DNA of 24,769 nucleotides from Acanthaster planci (lineage: Eukaryota > Echinodermata > Asteroidea > Valvatida > Acanthasteridae): the NCBI RefSeq assembly GCF_001949145.1, contig NW_019091378.1, positions 1,644,916-1,669,684 on the forward strand. The letters are read 5' to 3'. Below the pieces are notes generated by a model that saw nothing but the letters and a program-made list of their open reading frames with translations, was not told the DNA's origin and searched no databases. Positions 1 through 10,998 of this stretch are shown here, piece after piece. Position 1 is the first letter of the stretch. The number at the start of each line of letters is the position of its first letter. Made by a program: the position numbers and the translations under genes.

Positions 1-543
1 TCTCCCAAAGAATGAAATCCGGCATTCTGTTTCTAAAAATACTTGGTCAGGACTGTGGGAAAGTTCCCCTAAAACAATGGACTGGGTTAGGAAGTGAGAT
101 AAACATCATGACCTCCACCATTGCATACCACAGATAGTTCCGTTTGGGTTGTATAAGGTTGGAAAGTATCCCGGGAACGAGGGGAGCAGAATAAGAAATG
201 TAAGATTTTAAACCCACACAAATTATACATTTTTCCATTTCCTGACACAAATACAAACCATGTATCATCTTTATACATTTTTGTTGGCCTTGGAAACTGC
301 CACTTACACCAGATTTACAAATGCAACAGTTCTTTCTATCCAAAGGTATATTGAAAATGTGGCTTTCTAATTTCTAAGGATTTTTAGTGCATGGTCAACA
401 GCATGGTTTCAGTGACAGTTTCATGTCCAGAAACTTGACAATGCATTGCTAGCGTGGATTGGCAAAAGGGGAATGGCACCATACTATAACAGTGACGCAG
501 ATGTTCAATGTTTACTAAACAGGGCGCCATTGAATTCTGGCTT
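1..543. other. Non-coding stretch, no gene recognised
   Basis: A minus-strand open frame of 98 codons (47-343) is cysteine-rich near its start but matches no family I know, and it has no supporting splice or promoter context. Nothing else stands out before the foldback element that begins near 544. Confidence 0.4.
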
Positions 544-786
544 GGGCCCTTTTCCAATACTCGACTTGGGCTCCATCTCAGGCTTTGTTCCCAAAACCAA
601 TCCCCAATTGTGGGCCTGAAGCATTTAAATTAAATTGGATTACTGTAATTTCTGGCTCTCTTGCATCTTATTTGATGTTCTGTGGCACTATTAGACTAAT
701 TACTGCGCTTACAGCTTCAAAGTCAGCTAGTTAAAAAACAGTTGAAGCCTGAGACGGAGCCGAAGTTGAGTATTGGAAAACGGCCT
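544..786. mobile_element. Foldback / MITE-like element with 42-bp terminal inverted repeats
   Basis: Positions 544-585 and the reverse complement of 745-786 agree at 37 of 42 bases by hand alignment. Both arms carry the core TTTTCCAATACTC and the block CTCAGGCTT. The arms enclose about 160 bp of AT-rich sequence with no coding potential. The outer ends read GGGCC and AGGCC. I could not identify an unambiguous target-site duplication. The structure (short, non-coding, long imperfect inverted repeats) is that of a miniature inverted-repeat transposable element; the superfamily is unknown. An open frame of 112 codons that starts inside the right arm (742-1080, plus strand) is probably fortuitous. 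Confidence 0.75.
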
Positions 787-2397
787 TGGCATCAAGTAAT
801 CTGTTTGTCATACACATATTTGACTTACCCTATCCTTGTAGAGAAATGCAGTGGCTGCCCAATTTTGCCCTGCACGTGTCACATTACCACCATACATGTA
901 ATGTACCTTTCATGCGTAATTTCAGAACTTCTTTCAATGATAAGTTGCTCTTTTCAATTGTCCACACTGCTGAATCTTTCACAGAGCTGCCTTTTGCCCA
1001 TGCCCCTGCTGCTACATAAATTTCCTGCTGTTCCAACAGAAGTTACCAATGATGCTTATCCTTCTTGGAGGGCGACATAAATGATTTCAGGAGTTCCTTT
1101 TGTTGCCACACATTTAATGTTGCATATTCAATTCAAAGAAAAATCTGCCAAAAAAATCAATACAAGTAAAACAAAACCTGCCAGTTATCTTTTTATTTAT
1201 TGACTGTGGCATCTGCGTAATTACTAGATCATGTCTTGTTGTAGTTTGAAGTATTTTATTCAGTCTAACTAATGAAGGTAGGTGTTTGTTTTAAGGTTCA
1301 CTGTCAATAATTCAGTGTTAAGTGGCCTTTTCTTCCACATTCTAATTGTATAAATCATGTAAATGTGCACAGCCACAATCAAGATTTATCTCCTAATCAC
1401 AAATGTATCATTGGGAGCATGAGAACAGTGCATGGAAATGCATGTAGTGAGTTCAAAACAAAATAAAAACCTCATGTACTGGTAGTTTGTTGATGCGCAA
1501 TCCCCAGTAAACATGTTTTTGCTTTGCTTTTCAGGCTGGTGTTTATTGAAAGGACACCAGCAAGTTTTACCCATGATTGTGGTTGTGTACAAACAGAGTA
1601 GATGACACAAAACTCAGTCAAAGCACAAAACTTATGAAGGGGTGCCAGGAAGTCGGTTACCCCCCACAAACTTTTCTTCACAGTTTTTCAGCATGGTAGC
1701 TAAAATAAGATTGGAACCAAATTGTGTTTAATGTTCCCCAATAAAAAATCATTACCTTTTTAATATAAAAACCAGTTCCCATTTTCAACTGCAATGGGCT
1801 CTATATTTTCTCACATTTTTCAGCCTGAGTAACGATTCATTTGTGTAAAATGTTTTTGGTTCTTGACTTATTTGCAGAAATGTTTACCATTGGGAGAAAT
1901 GTTCATGTGATTAGCCGTGTCCACTGTGTATTGTGTCATGTGTAATTTATTCAGTTTAAAACCAGTATTTAATTTTATGCATTTTGTTTTGGATTTTGTG
2001 ACCTCAAAACATAAACTTACATTGTTTCCATTTTCAACTTCAGGATGAAAAGGATGAAGGGGAAACCCTTCTTAAAAAAAGCACACACGTATATTTGAAT
2101 AGTAATTTAGGTGTTGAAACTGTGGCATTCATTGAAATGCTGGTGCTTGGTCCGTCACAAAAAATTCCTGTAAACACATTAAACTGATTTTCACCTGGTT
2201 TGGTTCCTTGGACAGCTATTCCTTTTTTTATTTAACAATCAATAAAATGAACAGCCCTCTCAGTACAGTATGATACCTGTTTTCATATTTCTACATACAA
2301 GTAGTGTAGTAGAATGGAGCCTTTATATGAAACCATAATTTTCCATACTCTGACATCTTAGTTTAAGTATGTGTGGGCAGTTTGATATAAACAAAGG
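787..2397. other. Non-coding stretch, no gene recognised
   Basis: AT-rich sequence with only short open frames on both strands, none with a recognisable domain or convincing splice sites. It holds one TACATGTA copy at 893. It looks like intron or intergenic DNA. Confidence 0.4.
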
Positions 2398-2537
2398 GCC
2401 TGTTTGTTTCTCATGGATCTGGATTGCAATCAGTGATCCAAGGTCGTTTCACTTAAAACCAGAATCCACTTAATGGATTGAGCAAACTGGTTTTGGGATG
2501 GCTGATGGAGATCCAGATCCTTGTGAAACAAGCAGGC
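2398..2537. mobile_element. Foldback / MITE-like element with nested stems
   Basis: The left arm 2398-2424 and the reverse complement of the right arm 2511-2537 match at 24 of 27 bases. Both begin GCCTG and end GGATCTGGAT. Inside these lie a second perfect stem (AAAACCAG at 2455-2462 with CTGGTTTT at 2487-2494) and a third (AATCCA at 2463-2468 with TGGATT at 2474-2479, loop CTTAA). The 140-bp unit can therefore fold into one long hairpin. Terminal sequences of the kind GGGCCTGTTT...CACAAGGATC resemble foldback elements I have seen in marine invertebrate genomes, but I cannot name the family. No coding capacity. Confidence 0.75.
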
Positions 2538-5500
2538 ACAAATGTGTTTGACAAGCCGAGCATGTGTGGATGTAAATGTTTTAGAGGCAGATGTCACATT
2601 GAATGTCAAAATAACATATGACGCAATATGTCAAACGCGGAGGTATTGATGATGTGGATGACCGTGACTTCATCTGAGGCAGAGAGCTCTGGCAAACTTA
2701 CAAACCTACATGTACATACATGCATTTGTTAGATGCATATTTTGGATGTTATGGATTGTTTGTTGTGAGAAGTATTGTGCTGAAACTAGGACAGTGGTCA
2801 ATTCAATCAAGTCGTGCGTGACCATCCCTCTCTGGCTGTGGTAATGCACAGTTACCGTGGTGTGGATGATGAATCTACTCATGGTGATGACTCTAGAATG
2901 TGGATGAAGTACAACACTTGCCAGCATGATTGGAAGTTTGCTTCCATGATTGGATGTTTGCTAAATACGCCGAGCAGATCCATAACCTGTTTCAACCCTG
3001 TATTTCACCCAGTAAAAGGATTGTTGTCATCAGTCAGGATGTTCCTCTCTCTGGGGGCACTTTGAAGCAGACAAGTTTTTTGATGGCAGCTCACAAGAAG
3101 ATATGCTTGAGAGTTTGTCTTGATGTCTCAGTATTCAATAGCAACTGGAAACCTGTTACAACTAGTCAGTGTCTTCTAGCACCCATTGATGGTGAACATC
3201 CATCCAACTGCAAGTCTACAGTCAGTGACCTGTGGCACCAGAGCTATGACAGTGTAATTCATTGCCATGATGCAGAAGCAAGGTGTGGTAGATACTGAAA
3301 TTCAGTGACAATCCAACACAGTGCCACCTCCCTTCCCAGTTTGGAGACTTATTAATGCCACCAGTTAAGAATCTGGATGCATCAGCAATTAACACCCCGT
3401 ACACATCACACCCATTGCAGTGGAACTTTTCACAAAGGGAAGGCTGGAGGAAGTTTGCCAAAGTGATGTGCAATCAAACCAGTTGTGTCATGCAAGTGGA
3501 GCTCTATGGCAAAAGGTCAGAATGCCTCCCGTACATGTACATGTACACCCACTAGCAAGGTACGGTGTGAACATTTGTGACGTACATGTACTCGTGCAGA
3601 AGCAAGTGAAAACCCATGAGGTAGTCAGGAAGGCAGCTCTTGATCCAGCAGAAAATGGAAACCAGTGACAGTCCATCAGATTGCTGCTCCTGCAACCCGT
3701 AGCCAATGGAGGTCTTACACAACCCACCTCGGAATGAAACCCACGATAATCTGTGATGGTGGCTAGTCCCTACGTGACAGTGCATCTTCATGACTTTTTT
3801 TAAATCCAAATTTATATTTGTGAAGATACTTATAGGCTCTGTGCGTTTGCATCCACAAACGTAAACGTATCACATGCCTGTTTTGATTTACTGGCTTGAC
3901 CTACATGTACGAATCAAAAATGTGTAACAGTGGCATTTCTAGATTCTCTACAATTCAGAACTGCAAATGGATTAGAGTGGCCTATAGCCCTTTTGAGTTC
4001 ACCTGTGTTCCTGTGTTTAAAGAAACCTGGAAGAGCCTCTGTTTTTGTACAGATTTTCAAGTAAGAAGGAACCTATGTATGGTTTCTTTAATGGCTTCAG
4101 GATGTACATGTAAGAACTGTATTGAGGGTAGTGGTTTCAACTTTGGCCAGAGTTAATTGGGTACCTGCTTAGAATGGTCTGATAGTATGACGTCTAAGTG
4201 ATAAACATGCACAATGTTAGCTTTTTGGTGTATGTGTCTATTAACATAAATGTTCGAGGGTGATTTCACTCTCTTGGTGGGATGTGGGTTCAGAGTGAGA
4301 CTGGCTCCCTGGAATGGCCTCACATCAGGGTGTTAGTTGGGGAGATAAATCCCTGGCTAGCGGAGACAGTGCTCATCTCTACCCATTGCCAGGGAATGAA
4401 TGATATTTGTTAAGGCTGAGGGTGAGTTTTAGTTTAACTCCATGAAGGTATTTATTCGTGTTCTATCTTTTGAATAGTTGCAGAGTAAGATATTGGAAAC
4501 ATAGTGATCCCCAGCTGACTAGACGACAGAGGCAGTGTGTATTACTGGTGTTGAAATACTGCAGTTGCTTTTCTTTTGAATGAATAGAGGATTATAATGT
4601 GGTGTAGAAAGTTCATACTTGCTCTTAGCAATGATATTACATTCAGGATATGCTTTAATCCTTTATTGGCCTTTATTCAGTGGTGCGTGCAGTGGAAGGG
4701 GCTGGCTCCTCGCAGGATGTTTAAATTTTTAATGGATTGAAACCTGGTACCTCTTCAGAGATGATACTACACCACCCCTCCTTGGGGACCTCAGGCATTC
4801 TTTTTTGTGAGAACAATTTGGACAATAGTTTACTGAAACAATCCCCATTTCGCACCTATGACCCAAAACTGGGACTCGCCACATTATAAAGAGACATTAA
4901 AGGAGATACCCTGCACGATACGAGGTAAAGGGGACCTCCCTAATGTGATGCACAAGCTTTGTACCCTAAGGCTATTGTGCCTACTGCATCCCCCTCAGAA
5001 ATCTGAGAGAAATTCCAAAGATTCCATCTACACAAAAGGAGACACAATGGGGTCCTCATTTGCCGCATATCATGCATCGCACTGGTTCAGTACTTTTGAA
5101 TTTGATGTCGGGGTTATTCATAATTTTTACCAAAGTGCACTGTGGTTGTATGAAGATTATGTAAAAAGAATGGCTAATTATTATTAAAGCATCAGTTCAA
5201 TTGTATGCATGGTTACCTGAAGCTGAAAGTCATGTTTTGAAGTGTGAATATGGTTATATGGAAAGTTAGACTGAATTGTACTGATAAAGCAGCAAGACAT
5301 GGTTGAAGCTGGACACTGATCATTACTGGCAATTCATTGATAAACCCTATTCAGAAATTGTACAGGTAGTTATTTGCAATGGAAGTGGAAATTGTGTATG
5401 CATGTGGCTTGAAGCAAAAGTGCATGTCTGCTTGTTGCACATGATTTCTTTTGATTCTTGAAAAGCTCTTTTCCTTTGGTATCCATCTCTTTCCTTCCCT

Positions 5501-6718
5501 TTTGGAAAAAAAACTCTTTATCGCGATCTGCTCCATAGTTCATAATGACCCGTGGCGTATGGCTACTTCACAGCCATGCCCATTCCTGAAGGTCACTACT
5601 GCTGAAAATGACTTGCGGCTTGTCATCTATGTTCTTGCAGGCATCTGTGACATGCCCAACTTTGTGCATGAGCGTTTACTGTGCAAAATGTCTGCCAGTG
5701 ACTGATGGTTTCTGCATGACCTCAAACTTAGACATCCTTTAGTCCTGCCAATACATGTATAATCATGCCCTTATCCCAACTTCCAAAGTGAGACCCAGTG
5801 GACTTGTCTTCTCAGCAGAGCAAGTGGTAGATGGATGCAAGAAGGGTTTGAGGAATGGAAACTTGGGGAAGTATACAACACGTTGACGAAGGAAAAATGG
5901 AAGTCGGGACACTTTGCAAGATCTTCTCACATCGAGGCTTGATGAGCAATTCCATTTGTTAAAATTCTAAAACAGTGACACAATTTCCCTTTGATTGTGT
6001 TGGGACTAATCAGGAAGGAAAATAGCTTACTAATTCTGCAAAGTTTAAGAGAACTAAAACAAAATTTATATCTGATCTTAGTTGGTGCCATGTCATCAAC
6101 GTGGCCGAAATCTCGTGACTAGAACAATAACGCTGTAGAGCTTTCACTTTAGAAGCACCAGAAATTGACCAATCTAGTCTACGCTCATGCCACATTGTCC
6201 AGAGTGGCCAAAATTTTCCCCAACCTAAACAAAGGGCTGCAGAGCCTGCAGTTTGTATGGGGCTTATGTAAGAATCATATCTGTCCTAGAGCTGCTCCGG
6301 AAGGGCTGTGGCAAGAAACGAAGCAGTGAGTGAGGAACATTTGAAAAATTTTGTCGGACAAATTTTGAAAGGGTGTTCAATATTTAACAAGGGCCAACAT
6401 ATAAATGCGGGATCTATTGTTTTCATAGCGGGCGTAACATGAGAATCATGACACCTGCTTACATGATTTATTTGTTTGCTACATGTAGTTTATGCCTTTT
6501 ATTATCAGTCAACCAGTGAGAATTAATTTGTTTCCAGCTAAGATAGTGAAAAGTTTTCGTATGCTGTAGGACAAATACAAATATCCTCACTTTAGAGAAT
6601 ATGTACATTTAATAATGAGAAAAAAAACAGGGATTCTATTGAACAGAAAATAATTATGAATTAACAATGAAAATAAATAAAGGGCCTAGCTTGAAGATGA
6701 TCTGTGTGTTAGAGTTGG
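2538..6718. other. Long stretch without a supported gene
   Basis: Several open frames of 60-120 codons occur on the plus strand (2814-3065, 2930-3298, 3420-3668, 4858-5187, 5451-5705). None shows a domain I recognise, codon continuity across splice sites, or an upstream promoter; they may be chance frames or very old repeat remnants. The stretch contains an imperfect tandem duplication of about 20 bp (2925-2942 and 2945-2962) and eight TACATGTA copies, including an overlapping pair at 3532-3545. Confidence 0.35.
2925..2962. repeat. Imperfect 20-bp tandem duplication
   Basis: The 18-base string CATGATTGGAAGTTTGCT at 2925-2942 recurs at 2945-2962 with one change (A to T), two bases apart. It is a simple local duplication with no evident function. 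Confidence 0.7.
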
Positions 6719-7521
6719 GGAAGATTTGACGAATAAATTCTGGTTTGGGATCGGCCAAAAATTCCTGCGTGATTCTGGCGGTATGCGAGGGGGCATTGTC
6801 GTGTTAAAACAGGATTTCATGGCAGATCAAATGGTGGGCAGATGGCAGCATGTTTTCCCGGAGGATGTCAACATAAACTGCGGCGTTGATGTTCTCGTTG
6901 ACCCTTACCAGGCTGCCGACACTGGCGGAACTCATGCAGCCCCACACCATGATCCCGGATCCTCCATGCTTCACAGTGGGCACAACACACTTTTCATCTC
7001 CTCCCCCACAGTCCTCCTGACATAGACCCGTCCGTCACTTTAGAAGAGCTGAAATCTTGACTCGTCGAACCATAAGACCCGGGTCCAGTCATTGGCGGTC
7101 CACCCCACGTGCTCTCAGGCCCAGGCTAGCCGACGATGTTTATGCTTATATGAAAATCGGGGCTTATGCCTAGCTACCCTGCCATGAAGCCCAGCTGCAG
7201 CCAATCGCCTTGATACCGTACTGCGGTGAACTCCAACCCCTGCATTAGCAAGCTTCATCACTAAGTAAGGGGCGGTCAGGAAGCGGTTGCGCCGTGATGC
7301 CCTCACGAGCTGCCGGTCATCCTGCTCGGTGGTCGATCTCGGTCGGCCATTGCGTGGTCGGGGTTCCATTGACCCAAACTCCCTCAATTTCTGGAGATGC
7401 AGCCGAACAGCATATTCGGTGATTCCCAGCCTTCTGGCGATTTCCTAGTTTGAATTCCCTCCTGATTCCAGGCTTCAATTATCCCCTTTTCGCGAGTGGT
7501 AAGTGGCATATTTGCTGGCAT
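6719..7521 (-). pseudogene. Tc1-like (Tc1/mariner) transposase, degraded
   Basis: A Tc1-family transposase would bind its inverted repeats through paired helix-turn-helix domains and cut and paste DNA with a DDE catalytic core. Reading the minus strand from the ATG at 7519-7521 gives the first HTH (LTTREKG...EIARRLGIT...VRLHLQKL), a GRPRSTTEQDD linker, the second HTH (VGVHRSTVSRRLAAAGLHGR), then WFDESRF with the first catalytic D and HDNAPSHTA with the second. The frame is interrupted by a TAG near 7447, a frameshift just upstream of it, a TGA at 7115-7117, a TAA after the FQLF segment near 7042, a frameshift near 6990 and a TAA before HDNAPSH. The usual SPDLNPIEN segment with the third acidic residue is not found below about 6720, so the C-terminus is lost. 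No terminal inverted repeats were identified. It is inactive. Family assignment is secure; subfamily is not. Confidence 0.9.
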
Positions 7522-8551
7522 TGTGTCGCTGCTTTGCGTATCAAAGTGAAAGTATTGGTATGCAAATTTTGTCACCACAAGGTGCCCTGACTTGTGTAGT
7601 ATCCAGTTACCTTACACAGGAGTCGAAATAAGTGACCGGACTTCTCTGACTATAGTAGAAATCACCACCTCATTTTCCTGGCATGTTTTACTGTGAAAAG
7701 TTAAATTCATTTATTGGACGATCACTGAGCTTTCACTTCGAAATGGATGTGAGTAATGATCAACAGAGAAATGTTTGAACGGTATATTTTAATTAGTATT
7801 CCAACCATTTTCAATGCACACAATTGCTTGGTCTTTCCGAATGAGATGATGACTTTCAAATTGTTAGTTTGTTCAGCCTATTTTGGTCTTGTGCGATGTC
7901 TTTTATAAAATCTTAATACTAGCGTACTTCTTCCGGAATCATCCTTTACTGAGCGGCCGTTAAATACTAGTTTTACTGATACCTATTGTTTCTTTGTTGG
8001 CTGATTGGGATGTGGAATTTTGTGTGTGTGTGTTTTAACTGTTCCTCTCCCGTGACCTTTACTTGGCCTGTCTCTCTGGCTTTCTCTCAACATGCTTTAT
8101 CCTTGAAACGAGCAAACAGTAAAAATACAAACCACAAAGGAAAGCAGTAAATAATCTTTGCAACACTTGTGGAGTGTTTTCTTTCAAGTTATGACAGAAA
8201 ATTCAATACTTATGTCAGTGAAAGGTAGAATCCTCCCGTCCCCTCTTTGCAGAGTTTTCCGTACACTTCCCGGACAGCTTGCTATGGGGAAAAAGAGTGC
8301 TTATAATTATTAAGACTCCTTACAGAAAACCAAGGGCACATGATTTTGGTTATTTTATTTCAGTTTTTTCTTTAAGAAAGTTGCGTTGTTCAGTTTGTGT
8401 TCGCACACAATGACACACAGTACCGAACTTTGATACTTTCTTCCTTCGTGGTTTTGATTGTCATTAATTTGCAACTGGCGGATATGAATAGCTAAAAACT
8501 GGGGAAGAGATAAATGTGCAGAAATCGTTTCATTTTAATTGAATACACAGG
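7522..8551. other. Non-coding stretch, no gene recognised
   Basis: AT-rich sequence between the Tc1 remnant and the 3' end of the two-exon gene. It has a short TG run near 8021-8033 and no open frame of note. The transposon's missing 5' inverted repeat would be expected here but I could not find a matching partner. Confidence 0.4.
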
Positions 8552-8557
8552 TTTATT
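8552..8557 (-). terminator. Poly(A) signal AATAAA overlapping the stop codon
   Basis: On the minus strand the end of the two-exon gene reads AGT TAA TAA A. AATAAA occupies 8557-8552, so its first two bases are the last two of the TAA stop (8558-8556). This gives the transcript an extremely short 3' UTR, with cleavage expected some 10-30 bases further on, near 8525-8540. Confidence 0.65.
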
Positions 8558-9758
8558 AACTCACTGAGCATTCAGGTGGGACAGCAACACGTTTGCTTCC
8601 AGAGTTTGCTGCGGCACATCTCACGTTCTGTTTTATTTCTTGGAGCTCTTCATTTTGCTTCTTGAGCTGTGCTTCCAGTTTTTTATTTTGCATGTATAGC
8701 ATGCGCAGGGTAACTGCAGATGGTGCACTGGACCCCTAAACCAGACATTTGAAAAAACACAGCAACGTAAGTCAGCTGAGCCTACCGACAAGTTCCCGCG
8801 CGTCTCTCTTTATCATCAATTTACATCACTGCTTACAACAATAAACTATAACTTTATATAATTTCCTAAGATACCTGAGGTATGGAGGATTGTCAACAAC
8901 TGAAGAACCAACCCCTACATCTAAATTATTGTGTGTTCGCCCCTTTTCATTTAAAAATCACCACGCTCGGTCAATTCTTAAAATGTTCTTTGACGTTAGA
9001 AATGTTATTGTGAAATTTCTGCATAAAATATTTCGCTGTGTTCAGATGTTTGCACGACTTATTATTGTAGATATTAGTAATAACTGAAGCAGGCTTAAAC
9101 TGAAGAAACAAAACTTAATATTATGAAATTAATTATTCAACTATATGAATTCCATACTACGTGCTGAACTCACCTCTGAAATACTTCCGGCAGAAGATGA
9201 AGAGTGTCCACTCCTCTTGGACAAAATGGACGATGCAGATTCTTGGCTTTCGGACTCACTGTCGTTGGAAGTTGGTGTTGAGGTGGCTTGGGGGAATCTG
9301 CGGGCATTCTGAGGGGCATCACTCGTGCTACTTGTGCTAGCCTGAGAATAGCTTACTCGTATGACGGGTCTGCTTTGCGAGATATTGAGCATCGTTCTGC
9401 CATTGCCTGTAGACTGCAACTGCCCTGAGTTATATTCTTCGGGAGAGAAAAGTCTGTCTAATTCGGCCAGCATTTCTTCTTGATTAAAGAGTCGTTGCCG
9501 AGGCAATTCATCAATATTGGGAATATGTCTGATTCTCGGATTCACTTTACCAGAATGCTTTGATAGAATCTGGGGAGCAATTGCTCTATATGTGTGACAT
9601 ACAAGAACGGTTACTATGAATTCCGTTGCCCGATTCAGGGTTAGTAAACTGGCAGAGGAAACGACTGGGTGCAAACACTGCACGCGTTTCCTTGGGTATG
9701 AAATTTTCGGAAACACATGCCTTTCGCACCGTGATAATCCTCTTCGTGCTGCTACCAT
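8556..9758 (-). CDS. Unrecognised two-exon protein, Ser-rich with C-terminal coiled coil
   Basis: I do not recognise this protein. Exon 1 runs from the ATG at 9758 to 9174 and ends TCAGAG before a consensus GTGAGT donor. Exon 2 runs 8735-8556 after a TTTAG acceptor, with a CTGAC branch-site candidate about 38 bases upstream. The junction is phase 0 and the joined frame is open, giving about 254 residues. From the N-terminus it has a basic segment, a moderately hydrophobic stretch near residues 37-62, an RIRHIPNIDELPRQRLF segment, an acidic ELDRLFSPEE, a long Ser/Thr-rich linker (about 125-195), and in exon 2 a strongly heptad-like MQNKKLEAQLKKQNEELQEI ending VPPECSVS. An in-frame TGA upstream of 9758 makes this the first Met, but the true 5' end may differ: a TTTCTTGCAG acceptor near 9805 suggests an upstream exon. 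The function is not inferable. The splice phase plus the poly(A) signal make it the best host gene in the window. Confidence 0.6.
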
Positions 9759-9916
9759 TGATTGAAAAACTCACAGAATAAACTTCAATGCTTGAACAGT
9801 TTCTGCAAGAAATTTTTTTTTCGCTGAATTTGTTGGATTGACCAACCTTCTAAATGCCTAACTTCATTTGAAGGATATCCAGTAACAATGAAAGGAGTTG
9901 AGGCCAAGAAGTAGAC

Positions 9917-10458
9917 TTATTTATTTAAATAAATACTCTCTTGATGCATTGAAATAACAAAATTAAGAGTAGTTTGACAGCTTAGAGGCATCCTGCAGAC
10001 ATCAGAGGAAGACAGGTATTTACAGGTTTGTATTTTGTTGTGCTGATGTTTCAACAGCTTTGTATTCCTCGTAGAATCAGCCACATCAACCCAGAGGTCG
10101 ACACTGTCCTCGGTACCTTCATCACCCCCCATTTCATCGCCGTCCCCTGCTGCATCATTGCCCTTTGAGTTGATGCTATCCCCTGCTGCATCGTCATCCC
10201 TCAGGTTGACACTGTTGCCAGTAGACTCATCGTCCCCCATGTCACCAGCGGACTCATCATCTCCCTGGCCGTCACTGTCTGTGGCTGGCTCATCGTCCTC
10301 CATGTTATCGCAGTCCCCAGCAGGCTCATCATCCCCTTGTTGTCAGACTCCATGTCACACACAGCTTCAGGAGCATTAGAGTCATCAGAGATGATAACAA
10401 TGGAACGTGCACTATTAACTGCTTTTTTGTCTAGATTTTCCAGACATGCAATCTGCAT
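9917..10458 (-). pseudogene. Acidic repeat ORF with one frameshift; unrecognised
   Basis: The frame opens at an ATG at 10458 (MQIACLENLDKKAVNSARS, then ISDDSNAPEAVCDMES) and shifts by one base within the C4 run at 10333-10336. It then continues as an Asp/Glu/Gly/Ser-rich array of units like GDDESAGD and DDDAAGDS to about residue 110, followed by a non-repetitive tail and a stop at 9917-9919. The DNA shows matching imperfect repeats, for example the string CCCCTGCTGCATC twice about 36 bases apart. An AATAAA lies directly before the stop, so this may be a terminal exon. An acceptor-like sequence (CATAATGCAG) precedes codon 3. Low-complexity acidic regions occur in many nuclear proteins, so no function can be given. 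The shift could be a real mutation, a sequencing error, or repeat-length drift. Confidence 0.4.
9920..9925 (-). terminator. Possible poly(A) signal abutting a stop codon
   Basis: The minus strand reads AAT AAA TAA at the end of the acidic ORF, so the hexamer occupies the two last sense codons and the stop follows at once. The surrounding TTTATTTAAATAAAT is AT-rich enough for this to be chance. Confidence 0.35.
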
Positions 10459-10491
10459 TATGTAAGATAATTCTGAGCCATACTATCATAA

Positions 10492-10998
10492 TTATATTGT
10501 GCGTATTGGGGATGAAGAAATGGGTTTCGGCCCCTTTTTGCGCATCGTGCAGAAATAATTGCGTATCGTGCCTGATATGCAAGTTTGTACATTGGGCGAA
10601 CCCTGCATATACTCTCTGTTGCCTACGCACATGAACAGCGCTGTCAAGGCAGTGAATTGTCCCTCTGTCAGTATGCTGGGATGGCCACAACACACAGATA
10701 GGTCTTGTCACCATGATCCCTGCAACCACGACAAATCAGGGAGCATGGTGAAAAATGCAGATGTCATGCCCTTTTCGTAGATCTTCATAATCTGCAACCG
10801 CCCATCTGTTGACCATGTGTTGAGACCTGCGTTGCAAGCTGCTTCTTCCCACCTGATTCTCGTGACCAGGGAGCTCTCTCTTCTACCTTTAGAAAACTCT
10901 GCCAACTTGATGTTGAGTGTGGCCTTCTTCATCATTGCAGCTTCCCACCATCTCCTCAGCTTCATATCACATGGTCTGCATATACAGGGTGGATGCAC
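10492..10998 (-). pseudogene. Basic ORF with one in-frame stop, possibly transposase HTH-derived
   Basis: Two minus-strand open frames (10998-10708 and onward to 10492) are in the same phase and separated only by a TGA at 10708-10710, which a single change from TGG would create. The joined segment of about 168 codons contains a Trp/Lys-rich part (KLRRWWEAAMMKKATL, RIRWEEAACNAGLNTW) and then CCGHPSILTEGQFTALTALF. The string GxPSxLTExQ resembles the GRPxxLTxEEE segment after the helix-turn-helix of pogo/Tigger-like transposases and Psq-domain proteins. That resemblance is weak and short. Neither the HTH nor a DDE domain is clear. It lies directly upstream of the acidic ORF on the same strand and could belong to the same decayed gene. 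Confidence 0.3.

Noticed and set aside
742-1080. Plus-strand open frame of 112 codons
   Set aside because: It starts within the right arm of the foldback element and shows no domain or splice support.
2814-3668. Cluster of plus-strand frames that might be one broken gene
   Set aside because: I tried to read them as one protein across phases but found no recognisable motif or consistent splice sites.
4858-5187. Plus-strand open frame of 109 codons
   Set aside because: It has no known motif and no supporting promoter or poly(A) context; left as unsupported.
6726-7025. Plus-strand open frame of 99 codons
   Set aside because: It is the antisense shadow of the Tc1 transposase catalytic domain on the minus strand.
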